64,000 bases of DNA from Aminicella lysinilytica (GCF_004362975.1 NZ_SNXO01000008.1:1-64000), one strand, 5' to 3'. Positions 35,775 to 45,063 are shown, counted from the stretch's first letter. The notes: generated by a model from the sequence alone, not told the origin. Numbers and translations: made by a program.

Positions 35775-37399
35775 TAGGATACACTTGTAAATATACTCCT
35801 GTGGAATTACTGGAGGCCTTTGGAGCTGAACCAAGGCTACTGAATTCTGAGGCTAGCAATTTCGATTACGCCCAATCTGTGACCCATATGAATATGTGCA
35901 GTCACATGAAGGCGTTTCTGGAGAATGTCCATAACAGTGGTATCAAAGAATTAATTATGGTAAACTGCTGCGACAGTGTCAGGCGGGTATATGATGTTCT
36001 GAAGGATGACATGGACTTTATATTCATAATGGACCTGCCCCACAACGACAACAGCTGCGCCAGGATCCACCTTAGAGATGAACTTATGCGCCTGGCGGAG
36101 GAATACGGCCGTTACAGCGGGAAAACCTTCGACAGCGAACTCTTCAGGCTGGCTTTTGTACCTGAACAAAAAATACCCCGGGAAAAGTATATTGCTTTAT
36201 TGGGCGCGAGAGTTGGCGACGGCCTGTACAGCACGGTGAATGACATGGTGCCTTTGCCGGTGAGGGATCTCACATGCAGCAGCAACAGGTCAGTACAGTT
36301 GTCGCCGGCAGACGAAGGGTTTTCCCAGTTGATGGAGGCTTACGCCGCAAAGTTACTTGGGCAGATCCCGTGTCTGCGTATGGCTGATCTGGCCGGACGG
36401 AGAGAACTTACAGAAGATCCATATCTTGCAGGGATCATATATCACACGGTGAAGTTCTGCGATTACTACGGCTTCGAATATGAGAGCCTCAGGCGGAAAA
36501 CAACAGTGCCCATGGTGAAAATAGAGACAGACTTCACTATGCAGTCTCTGGGACAGTTATCCACGAGAGTCGGCGGTCTGGTGGAAAGTATGGGCATAAG
36601 GGAGGAGAAGACCATGACAGGAAACGGTAAATATTTCGTAGGCATAGACAGTGGTTCGACTACTACTAATGTTGCGGTTCTAGACAGAAACGGCAGCCTC
36701 GTAGACAGCGCTATTGTCCGTACGGGAGCCAAGGCCAGTAAGGGCGCTGAGAAAGCCTTCCAGGCCCTTAGGGTGGCAAAGGATGACATAGCTCTTATAG
36801 TTGCTACAGGCTACGGCAGAAATAATATTGATTTTGCCGACGACAGTGTCACGGAGATAACCTGTCACGCCAGAGGGGCATTTCATATGGATAACAGAGT
36901 AAGAACTATAATAGATATAGGAGGCCAGGACAGCAAGGCCATATCTTTGGACGATATGGGCAAGGTAAAGAATTTCGCTATGAATGACAAGTGCGCGGCA
37001 GGCACCGGCAGGTTCCTGGAAAATATGGCTAAAGTCCTGGAAATGGATCTGGATGGAATTAGTAAAGCCGGGGCCATGTGGAAGGAAGATATTACTATTT
37101 CCAGCATGTGCACTGTCTTTGCGGAATCTGAGGTGGTTTCGCTCATAGCAGATAACAGACAGATACCAGATATCGTTCACGGCCTCAATAAAAGCGTGGC
37201 TTCCAAGACTATGGCCCTTGTCAACAGAGTTGGAGGCGAAAGCAGATATATGATGACAGGCGGCGGCGCCCGCAATGAAGGTGTAGTAGGGTGCATAGAG
37301 GATATGATTGGAGAGAAAGTCATAGTTCCGGAGATCCCTGATCTCTGCGGCGCTATAGGCGCGGCTCTGTTCGCTTTAGATGCTGCTGAGGGGAAATAG
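35771..37399 (+). CDS. Fusion of dehydratase-type subunit and ATP-dependent activase
   Basis: A 542-residue two-domain protein. Residues 1 to about 275 resemble a small HgdB-type subunit (GYTCKYTPVELLEAFGAEP start, NMCSHMK, VNCCDS). Residues about 285-540 are a complete BadF/HgdC-type activase with ASKHA ATP motifs (VGIDSGSTTTN, IDIGGQDSKAI, MTGGGARNEG) and the two cluster cysteines in NDKCAAGTGRF and SSMCTVFAESEV. Activases are normally separate, sub-stoichiometric dimers that inject one electron at ATP cost; fusion to a subunit is unusual. ATG 35771 overlaps the previous stop. Confidence 0.85.
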   Translation: MIGYTCKYTPVELLEAFGAEPRLLNSEASNFDYAQSVTHMNMCSHMKAFLENVHNSGIKELIMVNCCDSVRRVYDVLKDDMDFIFIMDLPHNDNSCARIHLRDELMRLAEEYGRYSGKTFDSELFRLAFVPEQKIPREKYIALLGARVGDGLYSTVNDMVPLPVRDLTCSSNRSVQLSPADEGFSQLMEAYAAKLLGQIPCLRMADLAGRRELTEDPYLAGIIYHTVKFCDYYGFEYESLRRKTTVPMVKIETDFTMQSLGQLSTRVGGLVESMGIREEKTMTGNGKYFVGIDSGSTTTNVAVLDRNGSLVDSAIVRTGAKASKGAEKAFQALRVAKDDIALIVATGYGRNNIDFADDSVTEITCHARGAFHMDNRVRTIIDIGGQDSKAISLDDMGKVKNFAMNDKCAAGTGRFLENMAKVLEMDLDGISKAGAMWKEDITISSMCTVFAESEVVSLIADNRQIPDIVHGLNKSVASKTMALVNRVGGESRYMMTGGGARNEGVVGCIEDMIGEKVIVPEIPDLCGAIGAALFALDAAEGK

Positions 37400-37500
37400 G
37401 AATTTTCGGCAAATTTGTAATAGAATTTTAATATTTAGTTAAGGTTAGATTAAGTATTGGAAGTTATAATATATTCATAATTCAAAAGGAGTATGAATAT

Positions 37501-38592
37501 ATGAATATCATGATTTTAACGGCGCGCTTCGGCATGGGGCACTATAAAGTGGCTGAAGCCATTAAAGAAGACATAGAGAAAAACGATAGTGACATTAAGG
37601 CTACCATCGTAGATTTCATGTCTTTTTTACTGCCAAAAACAAGTAAACTCATTTATACATGCTATGATCAGCTGGTATTCAGGAATGCCAGATTGTATAA
37701 CGCTATCGGCAATGCAAGTAATAAAGTTAGCGGTCTGCCGCTGAAGTATATCATAGCATTGAGGATAAGCAAGCTGGTCAAAGACAACAATGCTGATGCT
37801 ATAATAGTTGATTTTCCACTTTGTTCAAATTATATTTCAGCATATAAAGAAATGAGCGGAAACAGTATACCTATGTACACATGCATTACAGATGTTCCGG
37901 CGCACAGCGACTGGATAGCAGAGGATACCAGGTTGTATTTCGTATCATCGGAAGAGACGGAAGCTACTCTTATTGAGAAAGGAGTAGATGCTGACATCAT
38001 CAGGATCACAGGGGTTCCTGTAAGGAATGAATTCAAGTCTGATGAAACAACTAAGAAAGACATTGAAGAAAAGAGAAAACTCCTCGTTATGGGCGGTGGA
38101 CTGGGATTGCTGCCGGGCAGCGATGAACTGCTTGACAGATTGTCTCATATGGATGATGTGCGTGTCACTATAGTAGCCGGAAAAAATAAGGAACTGGAAA
38201 CAAAGATGGCTGACAAGTATCCGGGATTCCGGGTACTGGGATATACTGAAGAAATTAGTAAACTAATGAAGGAATCCGATGCTGTAATCACCAAACCCGG
38301 CGGAGTGACAATGTTCGAAGCCATAAACACAGGTACGCCGATGTATATAGTAAGGCCTTTCCTGTTGCAGGAGCTAGGCAATGCCAGATACATAGAGAAA
38401 AAACACATAGGCAGAGTTTTGTGGTATGAGAAAGATGCCACCGCAGACGACATTGAAGCATACATAAACAATGCCGGCGACATTGAGGCCATGAAAGACA
38501 ATATGTACACCATAGTAAAAAAAGATGAAAAATGTGATATAATAACAGAAATACTAAGCGATATGGGGAAAGCGGAGTTGAAATGCAGTTAA
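37501..38592 (+). CDS. Glycosyltransferase of the MGDG synthase/UgtP family
   Basis: A 363-residue GT28/GT-B enzyme that likely transfers sugar to diacylglycerol or a similar lipid on the inner membrane face. The N-terminus (MILTARFGMGHYKVAEAI) is the family motif corresponding to GHGHxxAA, and the donor-site region VITKPGGVTMFEA is typical. AAAAGGAG precedes the ATG. It starts an envelope operon; the deacetylase gene overlaps its end by 10 bp. Product could be the glycolipid anchor of lipoteichoic acid or a membrane glycolipid. Confidence 0.82.
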   Translation: MNIMILTARFGMGHYKVAEAIKEDIEKNDSDIKATIVDFMSFLLPKTSKLIYTCYDQLVFRNARLYNAIGNASNKVSGLPLKYIIALRISKLVKDNNADAIIVDFPLCSNYISAYKEMSGNSIPMYTCITDVPAHSDWIAEDTRLYFVSSEETEATLIEKGVDADIIRITGVPVRNEFKSDETTKKDIEEKRKLLVMGGGLGLLPGSDELLDRLSHMDDVRVTIVAGKNKELETKMADKYPGFRVLGYTEEISKLMKESDAVITKPGGVTMFEAINTGTPMYIVRPFLLQELGNARYIEKKHIGRVLWYEKDATADDIEAYINNAGDIEAMKDNMYTIVKKDEKCDIITEILSDMGKAELKCS

Positions 38593-39269
38593 GTAAAAAA
38601 CAAAAAGCACTGTTGGCAGTAGCGGGTACTGCAGGGCTGGCCTATGGCGTCATTCCTACAGTAGTTGGCAAGACCAGATATATGACCAGTCACGACAGAT
38701 CTGAGAAAGTGATATACCTTACTTTTGACGACGGCCCTTCTCAGTACACTGCTGATCTGCTGGATCTGCTTGCTGAGCAGGACGTTAAGGCGACTTTCTT
38801 CATGGTGGGCACCTTCGCGGCAGAATATCCGGAAACGGTCAAAAGAGTAATGGCAGAAGGTCATCAGGTAGGCGTTCATTCCCTGGAACACAGGAGCGCT
38901 CTGATCAGTACGCCGGCTTATACGAACAGAGATTTCCATGATACAGTGGCTATACTGAGAAATCTCGGAGCTGATCCGAAATACTACAGACCTCCATGGG
39001 GTGAAGTCAATCTCTGGTCCCTTATGAATATGGATGTAAACGGCCTGAAGAAGGTCATCTGGAATGTAATGGCAGAGGATTGGAGGGGCAATACTACTGC
39101 TGATATAATCGCGGAAAAACTATTGAAACGCACGAAAAATGGCGATGTAGTCTGTCTTCATGATGGAAGAGGAAAGAATCACGCGCCTCTAAGGACCATA
39201 GAAGCACTGAAAAAGGTCATTCCTATCTGGAAGGATGAAGGATATGAATTCAAACTCATCGACGATTAA
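38583..39269 (+). CDS. Polysaccharide deacetylase (NodB family), membrane-anchored
   Basis: A 228-residue CE4 enzyme with an N-terminal hydrophobic anchor (about 9-25). Catalytic motifs are complete: YLTFDDGPSQY (motif 1), HSLEH (metal His pair, motif 2), YYRPPWGEVN (motif 3), EDWRGNT (motif 4) and CLHDG (motif 5). It removes acetyl groups from N-acetylated sugars outside the membrane; peptidoglycan or the glycolipid of the neighbouring transferase are candidate substrates. Overlaps both adjacent genes, indicating tight coupling. Confidence 0.88.
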   Translation: MQLSKKQKALLAVAGTAGLAYGVIPTVVGKTRYMTSHDRSEKVIYLTFDDGPSQYTADLLDLLAEQDVKATFFMVGTFAAEYPETVKRVMAEGHQVGVHSLEHRSALISTPAYTNRDFHDTVAILRNLGADPKYYRPPWGEVNLWSLMNMDVNGLKKVIWNVMAEDWRGNTTADIIAEKLLKRTKNGDVVCLHDGRGKNHAPLRTIEALKKVIPIWKDEGYEFKLIDD

Positions 39270-40281
39270 GAAGATACTCATCAATGGAGTCGTATTTTTC
39301 ATAGTGCTGGGCCTTACGATATATGTGGTTTTCAGGCATATAAGCATCGGAGAAATAGTCACTTCGATTCGATTGGTAAAGTTCAGGTATATCCTAGGTG
39401 GTCTCCTCGCTATGGCGGTATTCGCTACCGGCGAGGGCCTTAACATCGGCAGACCTCTCAATGCTTTCGGAGATGACATATCTGTTTTTCAAGCTGTCAA
39501 ATATGCCATAGTAGGCTTTTTTTTCAGTTCGGTCACACCTTCATCGTCAGGAGGACAGCCTATGCAGCTTTATTTCATGCATGGAGACGGTGTGCCGGTT
39601 TCACATGGGACGTTGGCGTTGCTGTTTGAACTCATGAGTTTCGAGATCATAGCTACCATATATGCAGTGACAGGTTATGTTGCACAAAGGCGGTTGCTGG
39701 TGGAAACTATGGGTAGGGGAAGATTCATATTGCTAATAGGGATACTAGTGAGCGTTCTTATAGTGATATTCTTGTTTATGGCGATTTTTTCCAAGCGTGC
39801 CATATCCGTGATCTGTGCTTTCGGCGTAGGGATAGTGAGGCGCTTCAGCAAAGAAAAGGCTGATGTGCTTGAGGTGAAGGCGGATCTCATGATCCAGGAG
39901 TACAGGAGCAGCGCAGTTTATTTCAAAGAGAACAAAGGCTTGCTTGTAAAGTCTCTGGTTACTACGGCCATTCAGCTGATTGCTATGTTCAGCGTACCGT
40001 ATTTCGTATATATGGGTTTTGGCTTGGATAGTTATTCTGCCTTTCAGATAATATCCCTGCAGTCGATATTATATGTAGTAGTCGCTTTCCTTCCATTGCC
40101 GGGAGCAGTAGGCGTAAGCGAGGGAGCCTTCATAATAGCATTTCGCCTGATGTATCCGAAAAAACTGCTGGGGCCGGCTATGGTCCTTACCCGTTGCCTT
40201 AACTTTTATATCTGTGTTATAATAACTGGAATAGCAGTATGTTGTTTCATGTATAGATTAATGAAAAAGAAGGACAAATGA
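39244..40281 (+). CDS. Flippase-like integral membrane protein (LPG synthase TM family)
   Basis: A 345-residue protein with about eight membrane helices, of the family of the MprF N-terminal flippase domain, AglD and YbhN. The motif SSVTPSSSGGQPMQLYFM and the later PLPGAVGVSEGAF are characteristic. It probably translocates a lipid or lipid-linked product made by the upstream glycosyltransferase. ATG 39244 was preferred to 39235 because GGAAGG then lies at 9 nt. The start lies inside the deacetylase gene and the end overlaps the next gene by 4 bp. Confidence 0.75.
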   Translation: MNSNSSTIKKILINGVVFFIVLGLTIYVVFRHISIGEIVTSIRLVKFRYILGGLLAMAVFATGEGLNIGRPLNAFGDDISVFQAVKYAIVGFFFSSVTPSSSGGQPMQLYFMHGDGVPVSHGTLALLFELMSFEIIATIYAVTGYVAQRRLLVETMGRGRFILLIGILVSVLIVIFLFMAIFSKRAISVICAFGVGIVRRFSKEKADVLEVKADLMIQEYRSSAVYFKENKGLLVKSLVTTAIQLIAMFSVPYFVYMGFGLDSYSAFQIISLQSILYVVVAFLPLPGAVGVSEGAFIIAFRLMYPKKLLGPAMVLTRCLNFYICVIITGIAVCCFMYRLMKKKDK

Positions 40282-40727
40282 CTAAGATAATATCGACATT
40301 TCTAATTTCAATGGTTCCGGTAGTGGAACTCAGAGGAGCTATACCAATAGCAGCAGCTCAGGGCATGGATCCCTGGCTGGCCATGGTCATATCAGTTATA
40401 GGGAATATGGTTCCGGTACCATTTATCATAGTTTTCATCAGAAGTATTTTCAAATGGATGAGGACTAAAAGCGCAGGACTTGACAGATGGGTAACCAAAC
40501 TGGAAAATAAAGCTTCGCTTAAGGCCGAGAAAGTCCAAAAATACGAGAAGTTCGGTCTGTTTATTTTTGTTGCCATACCATTACCGGGAACGGGCGCATG
40601 GACCGGCGCGCTTATAGCGGCCATGCTTGATATGAGATTAAAATCCGCAGTGCCAATGATACTCCTTGGAGTCATTACTGCGGGACTGATAGTTACTTTA
40701 CTTACTGTAGGCGTAATAAGCCTTTAA
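40278..40727 (+). CDS. Small export-type membrane protein (Sm_multidrug_ex family)
   Basis: A 149-residue protein with four or so membrane helices. The conserved motifs VPVVELRGAIPIAAAQG and FVAIPLPGTGAWTGALIA define the family named for putative multidrug export; the actual substrate is not established. It is translationally coupled to the flippase-like gene and is 12 bp before the response regulator. Confidence 0.8.
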   Translation: MTKIISTFLISMVPVVELRGAIPIAAAQGMDPWLAMVISVIGNMVPVPFIIVFIRSIFKWMRTKSAGLDRWVTKLENKASLKAEKVQKYEKFGLFIFVAIPLPGTGAWTGALIAAMLDMRLKSAVPMILLGVITAGLIVTLLTVGVISL

Positions 40728-40739
40728 TAGGGAGAGAAA

Positions 40740-41435
40740 ATGAGTTATACGATTTTAGTAGCTGAAGACGACATTGATATTGCAAATCTTCTGGAACTGT
40801 ATCTGAAGAGCAATGATTATAATGTCATAGTAGCAAGAGATGGAGTGGAAGCTTACGATCTGATCACTAAACACGAGGTGGATCTGGCAGTTCTCGATAT
40901 TATGATGCCTAATATGGACGGTTATGAACTGACTATGAAAATAAGGAAGGATCATAATTTCCCTATTATATTCCTGTCTGCCAAGAATCAGGACAGCGAT
41001 AAGATATTGGGGCTGAACATGGGCGCAGATGATTATATGACCAAGCCATTCAATCCCCTGGAAATAGTGGCCAGAGTCAAATCCAATCTCAGACGTTATT
41101 ATGAGTTGAATGATAATAAGGAGACTGACGGATCGATATATACCATCAAGGATCTTACCATAGATCTGGAGAAAATGTCCGCTAAGAAAGGGGATAAGGA
41201 GATCATCCTTACGCCGACTGAATTCAAGATATTGGCCTTGCTTATGAAACACCCGGGAAGAATATTTACTAAGGCGCAGATCTGCGAAAGCACCTTCGGC
41301 GATTACTATGACACAGATGATAACTCTATGATGGTTCATATTTCCAAGCTCAGAGAGAAACTTGGCGATAATTCCAAGGATCCTAAATACATAAGAAATA
41401 TCAGGGGAATAGGTTATAAAATTGATAAAGAATAA
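40740..41435 (+). CDS. OmpR/PhoB-family response regulator
   Basis: A 231-residue two-domain regulator: receiver domain (about 1-120) with acidic pocket AEDD, phospho-acceptor Asp53 in AVLDIMMP and Lys in MTKPFNP, and a C-terminal winged helix (about 130-228) with LTPTEFKILALLMKHPGRIFT and VRNIRGIGYKI-type ending NIRGIGYKID. It is paired with the overlapping histidine kinase gene and likely controls envelope genes, given its operon. Confidence 0.92.
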   Translation: MSYTILVAEDDIDIANLLELYLKSNDYNVIVARDGVEAYDLITKHEVDLAVLDIMMPNMDGYELTMKIRKDHNFPIIFLSAKNQDSDKILGLNMGADDYMTKPFNPLEIVARVKSNLRRYYELNDNKETDGSIYTIKDLTIDLEKMSAKKGDKEIILTPTEFKILALLMKHPGRIFTKAQICESTFGDYYDTDDNSMMVHISKLREKLGDNSKDPKYIRNIRGIGYKIDKE

Positions 41436-43035
41436 GAACAAGAACAAAAGAATCAAGGGGAAGTTCTCCAATATAATCATCAGAAATTACGTAGTCTTTT
41501 CCGTTCTTTTGGTTATACTTCTATTTTTTGTGTTATATGTTACAGTCATCAATTTGGATAAATTCGATAAAAACAACAAGTTGAACGATCTCTCAAAAGT
41601 ATATAAGGAAACCACCGTCAGTAATTACGGAGATATTGATGTGGATCCCTATGTAGGTAAAGATGGATATATAGATGTGATCGACAGCAACTTAAGGACT
41701 GTTTATACCAGCAGGACCGGGCAAAAAAGCATCAAGTATACAGGCGCTTTGCTGAAGATAATTCCGTACTATAATACAGAAAAGTACTTCGACAGTGATA
41801 TTATTAAAAAGGGAAGAAACAAGGGTTGTGTGATAATATATTCAACGACTGTGGGTATGAAGGACACTGGTGTAGATTCTAATACCGATGTAGTGGATCC
41901 GGATTATGACAATGCAATAGTAATATCTACTGTTTTTTCAGATAAAGAAAGATATACTGATACTGAGTATGCATATATCAGTAAAGGAGAGTTGAACGGA
42001 TATAAATTAAACAAGATAAGGTTCACTGATACATCCGGAAACAAGTACACTATAGTCAGCCATACTAAAAAAGGGGTCAGGGGAGGCCTTGGAAAGAAAG
42101 AAAGAATATTTCTTGCGGTTGGTATAGGATTCGCCTGTATGTACATATTGATGTTGATACTATTCAGTTTGTGGATAAGCAGAAGTGTCAGAAAACCACT
42201 GAGGATCCTGGAACAGGGAATGAATGAAGTGTCATGTGGCGAGACAGGAAAACAGGTGCAATACGCAGGACCGAAGGAATTCGTCGATATATGTGATAAT
42301 TTTAACGCTATGTCAACTGCACTATATAAACTGGAAAAAAGGAATCAGCATCTGCAGAATGAAAACCAAAGGATAATATCGGATATATCCCACGATCTTA
42401 AGACGCCTATAACAGTAATCCAGGGATATACCAAGGCAATAAGCGACGGTATGGTACCGCCGGAGGAGAAGGATAAATATCTGAGCATTATCTCCGACAA
42501 GGCTGAGTCATTAGCAGAGCAGATAAACGAGATACACGATTATACCAAGCTGGATCATCCGGATTATTCCTATGATATGAAACCGGTAGACATATGTGAA
42601 TATACCAGGGAATTTTTCGCCAGGGCTTTCGACGAGCTTGAGATAGCAGGATATTTCGTCGATGTTGATATACCGGAGATGTCTATCATGGTGAATTTAG
42701 ATATAGGTAAATTCAACAGAGTCTACAGCAATCTTGTTAACAACTTCATGAAATATAATAAGCCGGGCAAGACTGTGTACTGCCGTATAGAATATGACGA
42801 TATAAGCGTTACAATCAAGATAGGCGATGACGGCATCGGTATTTCCAAGAAAATCAAAGGCGATATATTCGACCCGTTTGTAATGGGAGAAAAGTCAAGG
42901 AGCAGCGGAGGTTCGGGCTTGGGTCTGGCCATGGTGAACAAAATAGTCAAACGCCATCAGGGTACTGTAGAGGTAATGGATAAGCCTGACAAAGGCATGA
43001 AGACGGAGTTCTCTATAAGATTGTTAAGAATGTAA
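41422..43035 (+). CDS. Sensor histidine kinase
   Basis: A 537-residue membrane kinase: helix 1 at about 21-43, an extracytoplasmic sensor of about 180 residues with Asp/Tyr-rich sequence, helix 2 at about 226-252, HAMP (about 250-300), HisKA with His324 in ISDISHDLKTP, and a HATPase domain with N box NLVNNFMKYN, GDDGIGI and GGSGLGLAM. It begins at TTG 41422, 14 nt inside the response regulator gene, with AGGGG upstream; no alternative start keeps helix 1. The signal is unknown; envelope stress or an antimicrobial is plausible from the context. Confidence 0.9.
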   Translation: MIKNKNKNKRIKGKFSNIIIRNYVVFSVLLVILLFFVLYVTVINLDKFDKNNKLNDLSKVYKETTVSNYGDIDVDPYVGKDGYIDVIDSNLRTVYTSRTGQKSIKYTGALLKIIPYYNTEKYFDSDIIKKGRNKGCVIIYSTTVGMKDTGVDSNTDVVDPDYDNAIVISTVFSDKERYTDTEYAYISKGELNGYKLNKIRFTDTSGNKYTIVSHTKKGVRGGLGKKERIFLAVGIGFACMYILMLILFSLWISRSVRKPLRILEQGMNEVSCGETGKQVQYAGPKEFVDICDNFNAMSTALYKLEKRNQHLQNENQRIISDISHDLKTPITVIQGYTKAISDGMVPPEEKDKYLSIISDKAESLAEQINEIHDYTKLDHPDYSYDMKPVDICEYTREFFARAFDELEIAGYFVDVDIPEMSIMVNLDIGKFNRVYSNLVNNFMKYNKPGKTVYCRIEYDDISVTIKIGDDGIGISKKIKGDIFDPFVMGEKSRSSGGSGLGLAMVNKIVKRHQGTVEVMDKPDKGMKTEFSIRLLRM

Positions 43036-43111
43036 TAAGATAAACTTAAGACAGGTGCAAGCCCCTGTTATGATTGTATTGTTAATATGTATCATAGAAG
43101 GGGGAACGGTC

Positions 43112-43360
43112 ATGCTTTATCTGACATCATCATTTATACTGGTAGTAGCTATGGCGGGAGTGGAATTCCTTATAGGCTACAAATGCCGCAATCCGATATT
43201 CGGACTGATCATACCGATTAATCTGGTAGCGCTATATGTGTTTTTGTCTGTGAAGTCATTGATTGTCAGAGATCCGCTATTGATATTGATGTTTATCATG
43301 CTTTTGACAGGGGTGACGGGAGCATGGTTCAGTGGCCGCCAGAGCAGGCGAAATATCTAA
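43112..43360 (+). CDS. Small membrane protein, unknown
   Basis: An 82-residue protein made almost wholly of three hydrophobic segments (about 2-20, 28-48, 55-73) and a basic tail GRQSRRNI. ATG 43112 has AAGGGGG at 7 nt; a longer frame from GTG 43055 lacks a ribosome site. No family recognised. It closes the two-component operon and could be an accessory or target of the kinase. Confidence 0.6.
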   Translation: MLYLTSSFILVVAMAGVEFLIGYKCRNPIFGLIIPINLVALYVFLSVKSLIVRDPLLILMFIMLLTGVTGAWFSGRQSRRNI

Positions 43361-43381
43361 GTCTTCTACGAAGACTTTAAA

Positions 43382-43414
43382 AGAAATCCGTGTCAGCAAC
43401 ACGGATTTCTTTGG
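43382..43414. terminator. Convergent intrinsic terminator
   Basis: AGAAATCCGTGT pairs perfectly with ACACGGATTTCT around a 5-nt loop, with T-rich sequence on both sides. It ends both the plus-strand envelope operon and the minus-strand crotonase gene. Confidence 0.85.
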
Positions 43415-43429
43415 ATTCTTTAGGTTGGA

Positions 43430-44206
43430 TTATTTATTCTTCCATTCTGGGGTTCTCTTTTCAAGGAATGCGCCCATTCCTTCATTTTTGTCTTCGGAAG
43501 CGAAGCATGATGTAGTAGCTTCTACTTCAAGTCTACTGGCTGATTTCAGATCCATATCGAAGCCGTTGTTGATAGCGACTTTAGCGGTGGCTATAGCGAT
43601 AGGAGCCTTGGAAGCGATAGTCTTAGCGACTTTCTCAGCCTCAGCCATAAGTTCTTCAGGTGCTACGACTTTCTCTACCAGACCGATTCTATATGCTTCA
43701 TCAGCTTTGATCATCTCAGCTGTGTAGATCAGATATTTAGCCATTCCTTTGCCAACGAATCTTGCAAGTCTCTGGGTTCCGCCGAATCCAGGTATGATGC
43801 CTAGACCGACTTCAGGCTGGCCGAACTTTGCTTTCTCAGAAGCTATTCTGATATCGCAGGCCATTGAAAGTTCACAACCTCCGCCAAGAGCAAATCCGTT
43901 TACTGCTGCGATGAACGGTTTCTCCATCTGGTCTATGGTGTTCATTACTTTATGGCCGGCTGCCATCATAGCTCTGCCTTCAATTGCGTTGAGTTTGCTC
44001 ATCTGAGCGATGTCAGCGCCTGCAACGAAGGCTTTACCTTCACCTGTGACTATTACTACCTTGACTTTATCATCGGCTTCGATCTCAGCCAATGCTTCTG
44101 TCAGCTCGTTCAGAACGTCCATGTTCAGAGCGTTCATAGCCTGAGGTCTGTTGATGGTGATATAACCGATGTCTTCTTTAACTTCATATTTGATATTCTC
44201 GTACAT
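43430..44206 (-). CDS. crt: Enoyl-CoA hydratase / 3-hydroxybutyryl-CoA dehydratase (crotonase)
   Basis: A 258-residue crotonase-fold enzyme that hydrates short-chain enoyl-CoA or runs the reverse step in butyrate formation. The oxyanion-hole motifs are FVAGADIAQM and NGFALGGGCELSMACD; both catalytic Glu residues are in GGGCELS and GQPEVGLGIIPG. AAAGGGAG lies before the ATG. Other butyrate-pathway genes are not adjacent, so crt is a family-level name. Confidence 0.88.
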   Translation of the reverse strand: MYENIKYEVKEDIGYITINRPQAMNALNMDVLNELTEALAEIEADDKVKVVIVTGEGKAFVAGADIAQMSKLNAIEGRAMMAAGHKVMNTIDQMEKPFIAAVNGFALGGGCELSMACDIRIASEKAKFGQPEVGLGIIPGFGGTQRLARFVGKGMAKYLIYTAEMIKADEAYRIGLVEKVVAPEELMAEAEKVAKTIASKAPIAIATAKVAINNGFDMDLKSASRLEVEATTSCFASEDKNEGMGAFLEKRTPEWKNK

Positions 44207-44259
44207 TTGAAAAACTCCCTTTCTTCAAAGCATTATCATTCTGTTAATATCTTAACATT

Positions 44260-44901
44260 TTATATCTGGCTTTTCAACCCCTTAAGAGCTTTCTTGACGG
44301 GAGGAAGAGAGATGACGACTACAGTAATAGCAGCTTCCACTCCCAGGTAGGTCAGGTTGTACCAGAGTGACCATGTTACAGCGTTGAAATTTGCCGGTGC
44401 ATAGGCGCCGAAGAAAACGATCCCGGAAACCACAGCACATATATACCTGCAGAAAACGCCAAAGAGGTAACCCTTTGTTAGACCGTTTTTCTGATTGCGG
44501 AATATACCGCCCATACCCATGGCACCGAAGGCAATAGGATAGTCCAGCAAAAGTTGTAGTGGATGAATGACATAAGGTCCGAAGATCAGATTTAAAAGGC
44601 CCAGGCACATGCCGGCCATTATGCCTCTGCGAGTGCCCAGATAGTAGGAACAAAGGGCAATCGGCAGCATTGAAAGCAGCGTGATACCGCCGCCCTGGGG
44701 CATGCGGAAAAGCTGTATCTGACCAAGTACCATAGCGATAGCTACCAATAGGGCAGAAATGGTCATGGCTTTTACATCAGCCTTTTTGTTCTTCTGATCT
44801 TTCCTTGGTATAAGTATCAATAAGAAAATAACTATTATCACGCAGATAACGACTATCTGTCCGCGAGTGGATTCCATGAATCCTTGCAGATCCTTAAACA
44901 T
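44260..44901 (-). CDS. thiT: Thiamine transporter ThiT (ECF S component)
   Basis: A 213-residue membrane protein of the energy-coupling-factor type that binds and imports thiamine with a shared EcfAA'T module encoded elsewhere. It has about six or seven helices and the ThiT regions GGGITLLSMLPIAL, YYLGTRRGIMAG and a Trp/Tyr-rich end (WSLWYNLTYLGVE) forming the thiamine pocket. An extra hydrophobic N-terminal helix (about 15-32) precedes the conserved part. Expression is controlled by the TPP riboswitch directly upstream; thiN lies beyond it. Confidence 0.92.
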   Translation of the reverse strand: MFKDLQGFMESTRGQIVVICVIIVIFLLILIPRKDQKNKKADVKAMTISALLVAIAMVLGQIQLFRMPQGGGITLLSMLPIALCSYYLGTRRGIMAGMCLGLLNLIFGPYVIHPLQLLLDYPIAFGAMGMGGIFRNQKNGLTKGYLFGVFCRYICAVVSGIVFFGAYAPANFNAVTWSLWYNLTYLGVEAAITVVVISLPPVKKALKGLKSQI

Positions 44902-44930
44902 AAAAAAACCTCCTAGTTCTGTTAAGGAGG
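44902..44930 (-). terminator. Riboswitch expression platform: terminator that contains the ribosome site
   Basis: On the minus strand CCTCCT, a 10-nt loop, AGGAGG and seven T run straight into the thiT ATG. The 3' stem strand is the only Shine-Dalgarno sequence of thiT. The hairpin can thus stop transcription and hide the ribosome site at once. Confidence 0.8.
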
Positions 44931-44959
44931 GGAATGGAAGAGTATTCTTCCTGACTTTC

Positions 44960-45040
44960 TGCTTCCCTACGTCAGTATTAACTGAATCAGGTTATGAGGG
45001 TTTTACCTTGCGGCAAGTCTCAGCTCAAGCTCCCCTAGCT
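44960..45040 (-). ncRNA. TPP riboswitch (THI element)
   Basis: Minus-strand aptamer with the conserved pieces TAGGGGAGC, GCTGAGA, ACCC, ACCTGATTCAG, TAATACTGACGTAGGGAA in the right order. It binds thiamine pyrophosphate and turns off thiT when the cofactor is plentiful. AGGGGA of the aptamer 5' strand can pair with TCCCCT between aptamer and terminator, a candidate antiterminator. Confidence 0.95.
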
Positions 45041-45063
45041 AATATTTAATTGCAACGACTACA

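Noticed and set aside
37400-37500. Promoter of the envelope operon
   Set aside because: A perfect TATAAT is at 37465-37470, but no acceptable -35 box lies at 16-18 bp, so it was not listed as a feature.
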